Assembly: GCA_037969395.1 (NCBI GenBank)
Contig: JBBKXJ010000415.1
Coordinates: forward strand, 1 to 5,585
Origin: JBBKXJ01 sp037969395
GTDB lineage: Bacteria; Pseudomonadota; Gammaproteobacteria; Pseudomonadales; JAUIET01
Direction: 5' to 3'
Length of the DNA stretch: 5,585 nucleotides
Shown here: in pieces, positions 1-5,585 of the stretch
Numbering within the stretch: position 1 is the stretch's first letter
How the letters are laid out: every line of letters starts with the position of its first letter
The notes under the pieces: generated by a model
The model's database searches: none
Told to the model about the DNA's origin: nothing
What the model saw: the letters and a program-made list of their open reading frames with translations, nothing else
Program-made: the position numbers and the translations under genes

Positions 1-12
1 AACCAGAGCCCC

Positions 13-1098
13 ATGTTCAATAGCAACAAGTTAAAGCTGGGAATTTTTTCAGCCAACTGTTCCAGCGGCATGGCCGTGACTAAGGTGCCTGAGCGCTGGC
101 AGAACAGCTGGGAAAACAATTTAAAGCTGGTGCGACAGTGCGACGAGGCGGGGTTGGAATTCATGCTGCCAATCGCGCGCTGGATCGGCTACGGCGGCGA
201 TACCGATTTTCACGGTGGCGTGCTGGAGACCGTAACCTGGGCCGGTGGTTTGCTGGCACACTCTAATAATATTCAGGTGTTTGCGACCGTTCACACTGCG
301 TTCAACCATCCCATCGTGAGCGCAAAACAACTGGCTACCATCGACCAAATCGGCGCTGGAAGGGTTGGATTGAACGTAGTCGCTGGCTGGAACAAACCCG
401 AATACGATGCCTTCGGCGTTGAATTGCCCGAATCGCACCCGGAACGTTACGCCCGCGCCCAGGAGTGGTATGACCTGGTTAAAAAAATCTGGACCGATGA
501 CAACGCCTTCGACTGGAACGGTGAATACTTTAATGGCAAAGGTATTTACGGTAACCCCCGGCCGGTGCAAAAGCATGTTCCTATCCTCAATGCAGCGGCG
601 TCGGTCGAGGGTCGTCAGTTCGCCATGCGTAATGCCGACTTTTTATTTACTCCGGTATTCGATTTAGAGCAGGCCGCTGCCACGGTGGCAGATGTGCGTG
701 ACAAAGCCGCAGCGGTTGGCCGCGATGTTGGCGTTTTCACCTTTTGCACGGTCGTATGCCGCCCAACGCAGCAGGAAGCGGAAGACTATCTCGACTATTA
801 CGCCAACCAAAATGCCGATTGGGAGGCCGTCGATTATTTGATGAAATTGCAAGGTATGCACGCTCAATCATTCACGCCCGAGGCGTTGGCGAATTTCCGC
901 GACCGTTTTGCAGCGGGCCATGGCGGCTATCCGTTAGTGGGCACACCTGATCATATTGCCGATGAGCTGGAAAAACTAAGCGCCACCGGATTGGCCGGCA
1001 CCACGCTGGCATTTGTTGACTATGCAGAGGAGTTCCCCTATTTTCGCGACGAGGTGCTGCCACGATTGGAGAAAAAAGGCTTGCGCGAACCCGTTTAA
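13..1098 (+). CDS. LLM-class flavin-dependent monooxygenase, RutA/SfnG-like
   Basis: A 361-residue protein that looks like a complete bacterial luciferase-like (LLM) TIM-barrel monooxygenase. Members use reduced FMN from a partner reductase and O2, in the cytoplasm. The stretch IDQIGAGRVGLNVVAGW (residues 110-126) followed by NKPEYDAFG is characteristic of the group containing pyrimidine oxygenase RutA, dimethylsulfone monooxygenase SfnG and DszA. Aligned from memory to RutA, Thr92 and Asn121 fall at the positions of the RutA oxygen-site Thr and Asn, which suggests flavin-N5-peroxide chemistry (inference). Residues 180-193 (GNPRPVQKHVPILN) and 308-320 (LVGTPDHIADELE) are also typical of LLM enzymes, and the length fits RutA/SfnG (about 360-380). 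There is no signal peptide. The ATG at 13 gives a normal family N-terminus, but the frame stays open to base 1 and no good ribosome binding site is visible, so an upstream start is possible. Substrate is unknown: a C-S, C-N or C-C cleaving reaction on a small organic compound is plausible. No reductase is in view. The family call is firm; assignment to sfnG or rutA is not. Confidence 0.9.
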   Translation: MFNSNKLKLGIFSANCSSGMAVTKVPERWQNSWENNLKLVRQCDEAGLEFMLPIARWIGYGGDTDFHGGVLETVTWAGGLLAHSNNIQVFATVHTAFNHPIVSAKQLATIDQIGAGRVGLNVVAGWNKPEYDAFGVELPESHPERYARAQEWYDLVKKIWTDDNAFDWNGEYFNGKGIYGNPRPVQKHVPILNAAASVEGRQFAMRNADFLFTPVFDLEQAAATVADVRDKAAAVGRDVGVFTFCTVVCRPTQQEAEDYLDYYANQNADWEAVDYLMKLQGMHAQSFTPEALANFRDRFAAGHGGYPLVGTPDHIADELEKLSATGLAGTTLAFVDYAEEFPYFRDEVLPRLEKKGLREPV

Positions 1099-1104
1099 CG
1101 CCAC

Positions 1105-1122
1105 GTTGCTCTCGTAAGCAAC
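1105..1122 (+). other. Small perfect hairpin in the monooxygenase-receptor gap
   Basis: GTTGCT (1105-1110) and AGCAAC (1117-1122) are perfect reverse complements around a 6-base loop. The hairpin starts 6 bases after the monooxygenase stop codon. No T run follows (CATGCCGAG comes next), so it does not look like an intrinsic terminator. It could be a 3'-end stabiliser, an mRNA processing site or a weak attenuator separating expression of the two genes. A six-base stem may also be chance. Confidence 0.4.
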
Positions 1123-1162
1123 CATGCCGAGACGCCCTTAAAAATAATGTCAAACAAGCAAC

Positions 1163-1167
1163 AGGAG
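1163..1167 (+). promoter_or_regulatory. Ribosome binding site of the TonB-dependent receptor
   Basis: AGGAG lies 9 bases before the GTG at 1177. It is the best Shine-Dalgarno match among the gene starts in this window, and it supports choosing the GTG start, which also yields a complete signal peptide. Confidence 0.85.
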
Positions 1168-1176
1168 TAAATCGCA

Positions 1177-3651
1177 GTGTCTATTTCGCATAGTAAAACA
1201 CAAGCCAGAGGGTCCACTTTCAGAGGCAAGTCTCTGCCGGCGGCTATTGCCGCCTCAGTCATGCTGTCAGCTGGCATATCCCAAGCGGAGATTCTGGAAG
1301 AGACGATAGTGACCGCGCAAAAGCGCGAGCAGAGCTTGCAAGATGTAGGCATCGCTGTCACGGCTTTTACCGGCGATCAACTGAGCACATTAGGTGTGAC
1401 TGAGAGTTTCGATATCGCTGCCTTTAGTCCGGGCGTGCATATTAGCGGTAATCTGGCGGGTCAGAACACCCAGTTCACGATTCGCGGTGTCACCCAGAAC
1501 GATTATAACGATATCGTTGAGGCGCCCAATGCGGTGTATCTCGACGACGGTTATATTCCAATCGCCCAGGGCCAGACGTTTGCCGTTTTTGATATTGACC
1601 GGGTGGAAATTCTAAAGGGGCCGCAGGGAACGCTGTTCGGGCGCAATGCCACCGGCGGGCTGGTGCACTATCTCAGCCGCAGACCGAACCTGGAAGAGGT
1701 CGATGGTTTTGTGGATGTAATGTACGGCCAGTTTGATACAGAAGCCGATGCTAACCAGGTTCGCATCGAAGCTGCGGTTGGCGGCCCGTTGGCGTCACAA
1801 GTCGCGGGGCGCGTCGCGTTAATGCTCAATAAACAAGACGGCTATCTGCAAAATCTCTATCCTCTGGCTGATTTTGGCGCAGCGTCTGTTGGGGCGGGAG
1901 CCAGCAATTCGCCCGGCCCAGGCGCGGGCGCCGATCTTGGCGATGACGATACCAGGGCATTCCGCGGTTCGTTACTGTTCGCGCTTAATAATGCAATGTC
2001 GCTAAGCCTTGCGGTAAATTACGCGAAAAGCGAGGTCGCAACCGGCCCTTATCAATCCAAAGCTACCGTCGGCGTGCTCGACCCCGGCGGGGAATTAATT
2101 GATGTGGTAGATGCTGGCGCCGGTGAAACGCGGGCGACCATTGCTGCCGACGGCAGCGACGGCGGCTCCGACCAGGGCAACAGTGGTACTCTGGGCCCTC
2201 CATTCGGCAGGCCGGTAGCGGGCGGCGACTTCTTTGGCTATATTGATCCCGACGGTGACGACTTCACCTTCTCCGGCGATTTCGCCTTCGAGGACAACGG
2301 CGAGACCGAAACCGCCGGTATTAACGCTAACTACGAATGGATAGTCAACGATGCGCTGATTTTCACGTCGATTACCGACTACAAGGATTACGAGAAACTG
2401 CTGTTTATCGACGTCGACGCGGCACCGGTAAATCAGTTAGCGAATTATGCTGGCGTCGATGCCAGCAGCTTTACCCAGGAATTCCGTTTGAACATTGAGA
2501 CCGAAAACTCGCGCTGGGTGGCGGGGTTCTATTATCTCAATATCGACAGCGAATCAGATAACGGCTTAAAAGCGCCGCTGAACAGTTTGCCGGTGGTGTT
2601 TGGCGGCTTTCCGCCGGCGGGTGCCAACGGGGTCGATATCGGCGTTGACGCCGCGCTGCAAACGGATTCCTACTCGCTGTTCGGCCAGATGGAAACCGAT
2701 CTGAGTGAACGGCTGACATTGATCGCCGGGCTTCGGATTATGCAGGAGGAAAAAGATGTCAATATGAATCAAACTTTCTACGCGTCTACGGGGAACAACT
2801 CGATACATGACGGTGAGGTGTTGTTCCCCGGCCGCGCCGCACCCTATAAGGATGATTCCAGCGATACCCTGTGGGCAGGTAAATTGCAGTTTGACTGGCA
2901 CGCCAGCGATGACCTGTTGTTATACGCGGGTATTAACCGCGGCGTGAAAGCAGGCAGCTTTAATGCGCCCATTCCCGGTGGTTTGCCGTTTCCGGATACC
3001 GCCTTACCCTACGACGAGGAGGTGCTAACCTCGTTCGAAACCGGCTTTAAAGCGACGCTGTTCGGCGGTACAACACGCTTTAACGGCACCGCTTTTTATT
3101 ACGACTACAAAGACTATCAGGCCTTTCTGTTTACCGGCGTAAGCGGCGTTGTCGTCAATGCCGACGCCGAGAACCAGGGCATAGAACTTGAGCTGCAAAC
3201 CTCGCCAATCGAAGGCCTTGATATGTTGCTTAATTTCTCCTGGTTCGACGCGACCGTAAAAGACGTGCCACTGAGAATAGGTTCGCCTATTGCGCCGCAG
3301 GACAGAGACCCGACCTACGCGCCGGAATTGCAAGCCATGGGGCTGGTGCGCTATGCATGGCCGGCATTGGGGGGCAAGCTGGCTATTCAGGGAGATGTCA
3401 GCTATTCCGATGAGTATTATTATAATCTGCGCAACTTCGATGCCGACAAATTCGATAGCTACGTGATGGTAAATACCCAGCTCAGCTGGCAAAGTGCCAA
3501 CGAGAAGTGGACCACAACCCTGGCCGCACGCAATGTCACCGACGAACGCGCGGGTATTCAGGGCTTCGATCTGGCGACGCTGTGCGGCTGCAATGAAGTG
3601 TCGTACCGAGCGCCGCGTACCTACACGATAGGACTGCGGCGCGACTTCTGA
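1177..3651 (+). CDS. TonB-dependent outer-membrane receptor
   Basis: An 824-residue ligand-gated outer-membrane transporter powered by TonB-ExbBD. Residues 1-37 form a signal peptide: a basic start, a hydrophobic core (PAAIAASVMLSAG) and a probable cut after SQA at 35-37. The TonB box follows at once (ETIVTAQKR, 42-50), so there is no N-terminal signalling domain of the FecA type. The plug domain covers roughly 55-170, with FTIRGV (100-105), VEILKGPQGTLFGRNATGG (143-161) and a following SRRPN. The remainder is a 22-strand-type beta barrel containing the usual SFTQEFRL (431-438), and it ends in an aromatic outer-membrane terminus (YTIGLRRDF). The long loops at about 231-258 and 286-378 are rich in Gly and Asp. 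The only two cysteines are C803 and C805 in the last loop. The architecture is that of the large receptor class common in sphingomonads and marine gammaproteobacteria, which includes siderophore receptors and importers of organic compounds. The adjoining dehydrogenase genes favour an organic carbon substrate over iron (inference). GTG start with a strong ribosome binding site. Confidence 0.95.
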   Translation: MSISHSKTQARGSTFRGKSLPAAIAASVMLSAGISQAEILEETIVTAQKREQSLQDVGIAVTAFTGDQLSTLGVTESFDIAAFSPGVHISGNLAGQNTQFTIRGVTQNDYNDIVEAPNAVYLDDGYIPIAQGQTFAVFDIDRVEILKGPQGTLFGRNATGGLVHYLSRRPNLEEVDGFVDVMYGQFDTEADANQVRIEAAVGGPLASQVAGRVALMLNKQDGYLQNLYPLADFGAASVGAGASNSPGPGAGADLGDDDTRAFRGSLLFALNNAMSLSLAVNYAKSEVATGPYQSKATVGVLDPGGELIDVVDAGAGETRATIAADGSDGGSDQGNSGTLGPPFGRPVAGGDFFGYIDPDGDDFTFSGDFAFEDNGETETAGINANYEWIVNDALIFTSITDYKDYEKLLFIDVDAAPVNQLANYAGVDASSFTQEFRLNIETENSRWVAGFYYLNIDSESDNGLKAPLNSLPVVFGGFPPAGANGVDIGVDAALQTDSYSLFGQMETDLSERLTLIAGLRIMQEEKDVNMNQTFYASTGNNSIHDGEVLFPGRAAPYKDDSSDTLWAGKLQFDWHASDDLLLYAGINRGVKAGSFNAPIPGGLPFPDTALPYDEEVLTSFETGFKATLFGGTTRFNGTAFYYDYKDYQAFLFTGVSGVVVNADAENQGIELELQTSPIEGLDMLLNFSWFDATVKDVPLRIGSPIAPQDRDPTYAPELQAMGLVRYAWPALGGKLAIQGDVSYSDEYYYNLRNFDADKFDSYVMVNTQLSWQSANEKWTTTLAARNVTDERAGIQGFDLATLCGCNEVSYRAPRTYTIGLRRDF
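2789..2830 (+). repeat. 11-bp perfect inverted repeat inside the receptor gene
   Basis: CGGGGAACAAC (2789-2799) and GTTGTTCCCCG (2820-2830) are perfect reverse complements separated by 20 bases. The repeat falls in the coding sequence of a predicted barrel loop (around GNNSIHDGEVLFPG). No T run follows, so it is not a standard terminator. It could fold into a stable mRNA stem-loop or act as a binding site for a dimeric protein. No function is known. Confidence 0.6.
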
Positions 3652-4205
3652 TGGATAATTCGAGACGCCGGTTTATAAAATCGTCGGGGGTAGCGCTGCC
3701 GTTTCTGGTTGCAGGCAAAGCCCTGCTATTGTCGCCCGCCGAAGCATTTGCGGCTCAACTGCCTATGCAAGTGCTGACGGCCGCTGGGGCTGCAACATTA
3801 CAAGCGCTGGCCGAATCTATCGTACCGGGCGCCCGCGAAGCCGGAATAGCACACTATATAGACAAACAACTCGCGGCTGCTCCTGCAGACAGTTTGCTGA
3901 TCTTGAAGTACCTCGGCGTGCCGCCCCCTTATGCAAGCTTTTATCAGAGCGGATTAAGTAATTCAGCCAAATTGGCGCAGGCTAGCTATAAAAAAGCCTG
4001 GTCTGCACTGGATGCTGAACAGCTTGGCGCGCTGACCGATGCCATTGCGCAAGACAAAACACCCGACTGGAGCGGCGCGCCGGCTTCTTTCTTCTTCTTT
4101 GTACTGCGCGCAGATGCCACCGATGTGGTGTACGGGACGGTGCAAGGATTTGAACGCATAGACATGCCGTACAGCGCGCATATCTCCCCGCTTGAGAAGT
4201 GGTAG
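3651..4205 (+). CDS. Tat-exported gluconate 2-dehydrogenase subunit 3 family protein
   Basis: A 184-residue small subunit of a membrane- or periplasm-facing FAD dehydrogenase. The N-terminus carries a textbook twin-arginine signal, SRRRFIK at residues 4-10, then a hydrophobic stretch (GVALPFLVAGKALLL) and a probable cut near AFA-A or FAA-Q (about 34-36). The mature part matches the gluconate 2-dehydrogenase subunit 3 family (Pfam PF13618 as I recall it): LQALAESIVPGAREAGIAHYID (51-72) at the start and VVYGTVQGFERIDMPY near the end. In related enzymes this subunit has no active site; it helps fold the flavoprotein subunit and carries it through the Tat pore. The ATG overlaps the receptor stop by one base (TGATG) and no Shine-Dalgarno sequence precedes it, so translation is probably coupled to that of the receptor. 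The GMC gene follows after 4 bases, as expected for its partner. A pyrimidine-rich tract at 4085-4100 encodes four Phe in a row. Confidence 0.88.
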   Translation: MDNSRRRFIKSSGVALPFLVAGKALLLSPAEAFAAQLPMQVLTAAGAATLQALAESIVPGAREAGIAHYIDKQLAAAPADSLLILKYLGVPPPYASFYQSGLSNSAKLAQASYKKAWSALDAEQLGALTDAIAQDKTPDWSGAPASFFFFVLRADATDVVYGTVQGFERIDMPYSAHISPLEKW

Positions 4206-4209
4206 CGGT

Positions 4210-5585
4210 ATGCAGCGGATAGCAGCCAGAGACAAGGTCGACGTATTGATCATAGGCGCGGGTGCGGCTGGCAGTGTCGTCGCCGCGAAAGCCGCCGAGG
4301 CCGACAGGCGAGTGTTGCTGCTGGAAGCTGGCCCTGAGCGCAAGCTCAGCGACCTGACCAGTTCGCAGATTTGGGCACGCAAGCTGAAGTGGGGTGGGGC
4401 GCATGTAGAGGAAGAGGGCAACCTGAAGATTGGCCATAATTTCAATGCGGGATTTGGTACCGGCGGCAGCGCGCTACACCAGTATGCTGTTTGGCCACGG
4501 CTGCATGCCAACGATTTTACGCTGCACTCTTCGCACGGCAGAGGCCTGGACTGGCCTATCGACTATGCGGAGATGCGTCCCTGGTACGATCGCATACAAA
4601 AAGAAGTTGGCATCAGCGGCGATGCCCGCGCTGAGAAATGGCGGCCTGAGGGTGCCCCTTACCCCATGCCCGCGTTGCCGGTGTTCGCGCAGGGTAAGAT
4701 CATTGCCAAAGGCTTTGACAAGCTCGGTTTAAGCACCGCACCGATTCCGCTGGCGGTGAATAGTACTATGTATCATGGTCGCCCGGCCTGTCAATTCGAT
4801 GGCTGGTGTGATGCGGGTTGCCCGATCGGCGCACTCGCTAACCCGCTTGTAACCTATCTGCCGCAGGCGTTTAAAGCGGGCGCTGAAATTCGCAACGATG
4901 CCACGGTAACGCGTGTATTGCACGACAAGCAGGGGCGTCGCGTGATCGGCGTAGAGTATGTCGACGCCGAGGGCAGCCAGCAAATAGTCTACGCCGACAC
5001 TATTGTACTGGCCGCATTTGTCGTTCAGAGCGCGCGGCTATTGCTGGCGTCGCGCAGCGACAAGCACCAGCGCGGCCTGTCTAATAGCAACGACCTGGTG
5101 GGTCGCTACCTCATGACCCACCCGGCCCAGGCTGTTTATGGCTTGTTCGCGGAACAGACACACCCGTATTTAGGCCCAACTGGTGGCCAGCTAATTTGCC
5201 ATGATCACTATGACAACAAGACCTCCACTAAAGGGGCTTTTGGATCTTACCAGTGGTTGATCGCCAATGCGGCCAAGCCTAACGACTTGTTAGGAATAGC
5301 CAACAGCCGTCCGGATATTTACGGCGCCGCACTGCAACCCTTTCTGCAAAATGCCGCGAAGCATTTTGGCGTTATGAATTTCGTTGGTGAAGATCTGGCT
5401 GTGGCTGAAAATCGCGTTCAACTGAGCCAGCAAAAAGACAAATTCGGCGTGCCGCTGGCGCGGACCACACACAATATTGGTGCTGAGACGATTGCCATGT
5501 GCGACGCTGGCGTCGCCGAGGGCTTACACATCTTCAAGGCGGCCGGGGCGAAGCAAGCCTGGGCTGGGCCACGCGTCGGTATGCA
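4210..5585 (+). CDS. GMC-family FAD dehydrogenase with Fe-S-type cysteine motif (partial, 3' end missing)
   Basis: The frame is open from ATG 4210 to the window end, giving 458 residues without a stop. The family is usually 520-570 long, so the last part is missing because of the window edge. An FAD-binding Rossmann motif lies at 11-21 (DVLIIGAGAAG), with the ribose-binding Glu at E39 in LLLEAG. The GMC signature region is GFGTGGSALHQYAVWPR (81-97), followed by DWPIDYAEMRPWYDRI (114-129), as in gluconate 2-dehydrogenase-like GMC enzymes. C194, C200 and C204 form CX5CX3CP, the arrangement that carries a 3Fe-4S cluster in Burkholderia FAD glucose dehydrogenase. The C-terminal GMC domain begins at about 400-415; the catalytic His/Asn or His/His pair would lie beyond the edge. 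The expected reaction is oxidation of an alcohol or sugar hydroxyl, with electrons leaving through the cluster to a cytochrome. There is no signal peptide, consistent with export bound to the Tat-signal subunit 4 bases upstream. Only a weak GAGAAG precedes the start. Substrate unknown. Confidence 0.9.
   Translation, partial: MQRIAARDKVDVLIIGAGAAGSVVAAKAAEADRRVLLLEAGPERKLSDLTSSQIWARKLKWGGAHVEEEGNLKIGHNFNAGFGTGGSALHQYAVWPRLHANDFTLHSSHGRGLDWPIDYAEMRPWYDRIQKEVGISGDARAEKWRPEGAPYPMPALPVFAQGKIIAKGFDKLGLSTAPIPLAVNSTMYHGRPACQFDGWCDAGCPIGALANPLVTYLPQAFKAGAEIRNDATVTRVLHDKQGRRVIGVEYVDAEGSQQIVYADTIVLAAFVVQSARLLLASRSDKHQRGLSNSNDLVGRYLMTHPAQAVYGLFAEQTHPYLGPTGGQLICHDHYDNKTSTKGAFGSYQWLIANAAKPNDLLGIANSRPDIYGAALQPFLQNAAKHFGVMNFVGEDLAVAENRVQLSQQKDKFGVPLARTTHNIGAETIAMCDAGVAEGLHIFKAAGAKQAWAGPRVGM
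4789..4824 (+). other. CX5CX3CP cysteine motif coding segment (putative 3Fe-4S site)
   Basis: Codons for C194 (4789-4791), C200 (4807-4809) and C204 (4819-4821), followed by Pro at 4822-4824, within the GMC dehydrogenase. The spacing equals the iron-sulfur ligand motif known from bacterial three-subunit FAD glucose dehydrogenases. Cluster binding is inferred from spacing and context only. Confidence 0.65.

Noticed and set aside
31..130. Direct repeat TTAAAGCTGG at 31-40 and 121-130
   Set aside because: Both copies encode ordinary Leu-Lys-Leu in the monooxygenase; only ten bases and just two copies, so chance is the simplest reading.
121..576. Minus-strand open frame of 151 codons within the monooxygenase
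   Set aside because: Antisense to conserved LLM motifs; no independent coding evidence.
1120..1150. Possible sigma-70 promoter with AATAAT near 1143
   Set aside because: No acceptable -35 element lies 16-18 bases upstream, so a promoter cannot be supported.
1221..1254. Two small hairpins in the receptor signal-peptide region (CAGAG/CTCTG and GGCGGC/GCCGCC)
   Set aside because: Short stems in GC-rich, alanine-encoding sequence downstream of the start codon; they do not cover the ribosome binding site.
3025..3492. Minus-strand open frame of 155 codons within the receptor gene
   Set aside because: Fully antisense to conserved barrel sequence with no recognisable domain; explained by codon bias of the receptor.
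4085..4100. Pyrimidine-rich CTT/TTC tract as a possible phase-variation site
   Set aside because: The tract is interrupted and non-homopolymeric, and triplet slippage would keep the frame; the Phe run fits the family alignment region.
3963..4511. Long minus-strand open frame of 182 codons opposite the Tat subunit and GMC start
   Set aside because: It spans two well-supported + strand genes, has a Cys/Ser/Arg/Pro-rich composition typical of an antisense shadow, and matches no family I recognise.
4430..4732. Plus-strand open frame of 100 codons overlapping the GMC gene
   Set aside because: It is a +1-frame shadow of the GMC coding sequence, which has clear family motifs throughout the same interval.

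Overview
The window reads as one strand-consistent catabolic cluster from a Gram-negative bacterium. It holds an outer-membrane TonB-dependent receptor, a Tat-exported dehydrogenase subunit and a flavin monooxygenase. The moderate GC content and the large FGRNATGG-type receptor suggest a free-living aerobic proteobacterium, such as a marine gammaproteobacterium or a sphingomonad-like alphaproteobacterium. That placement is inference, because no marker gene is present.

Layout, all on the + strand: (1) 13-1098, a flavin-dependent luciferase-like (LLM) monooxygenase of the RutA/SfnG group. (2) 1099-1176, a 78-base gap with a small perfect hairpin and a strong ribosome binding site. (3) 1177-3651, an 824-residue TonB-dependent receptor with signal peptide and TonB box. 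(4) 3651-4205, a 184-residue Tat-signal protein of the gluconate 2-dehydrogenase subunit 3 family, whose ATG overlaps the receptor stop by one base (TGATG). (5) 4210-5585, a GMC-family FAD dehydrogenase that is cut by the window end. It has an N-terminal FAD-binding fold and a CX5CX3CP motif like that of the iron-sulfur-containing FAD glucose dehydrogenases. No stretch longer than 300 bases lacks a gene.

Proposed working model (inference): the receptor imports a scarce or bulky organic substrate across the outer membrane. The GMC flavoprotein and its Tat-signal partner are exported together as a folded complex and oxidise an alcohol or sugar-like group in the periplasm, passing electrons to the respiratory chain, probably through a cytochrome c encoded just downstream. 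The cytoplasmic LLM monooxygenase then acts on the substrate or a product of it. The substrate cannot be read from the sequence. No CRISPR array, tRNA, rRNA, insertion sequence or phage gene was seen. The most interesting points are the combination of functions and the tight coupling of the receptor to an exported Fe-S flavodehydrogenase.
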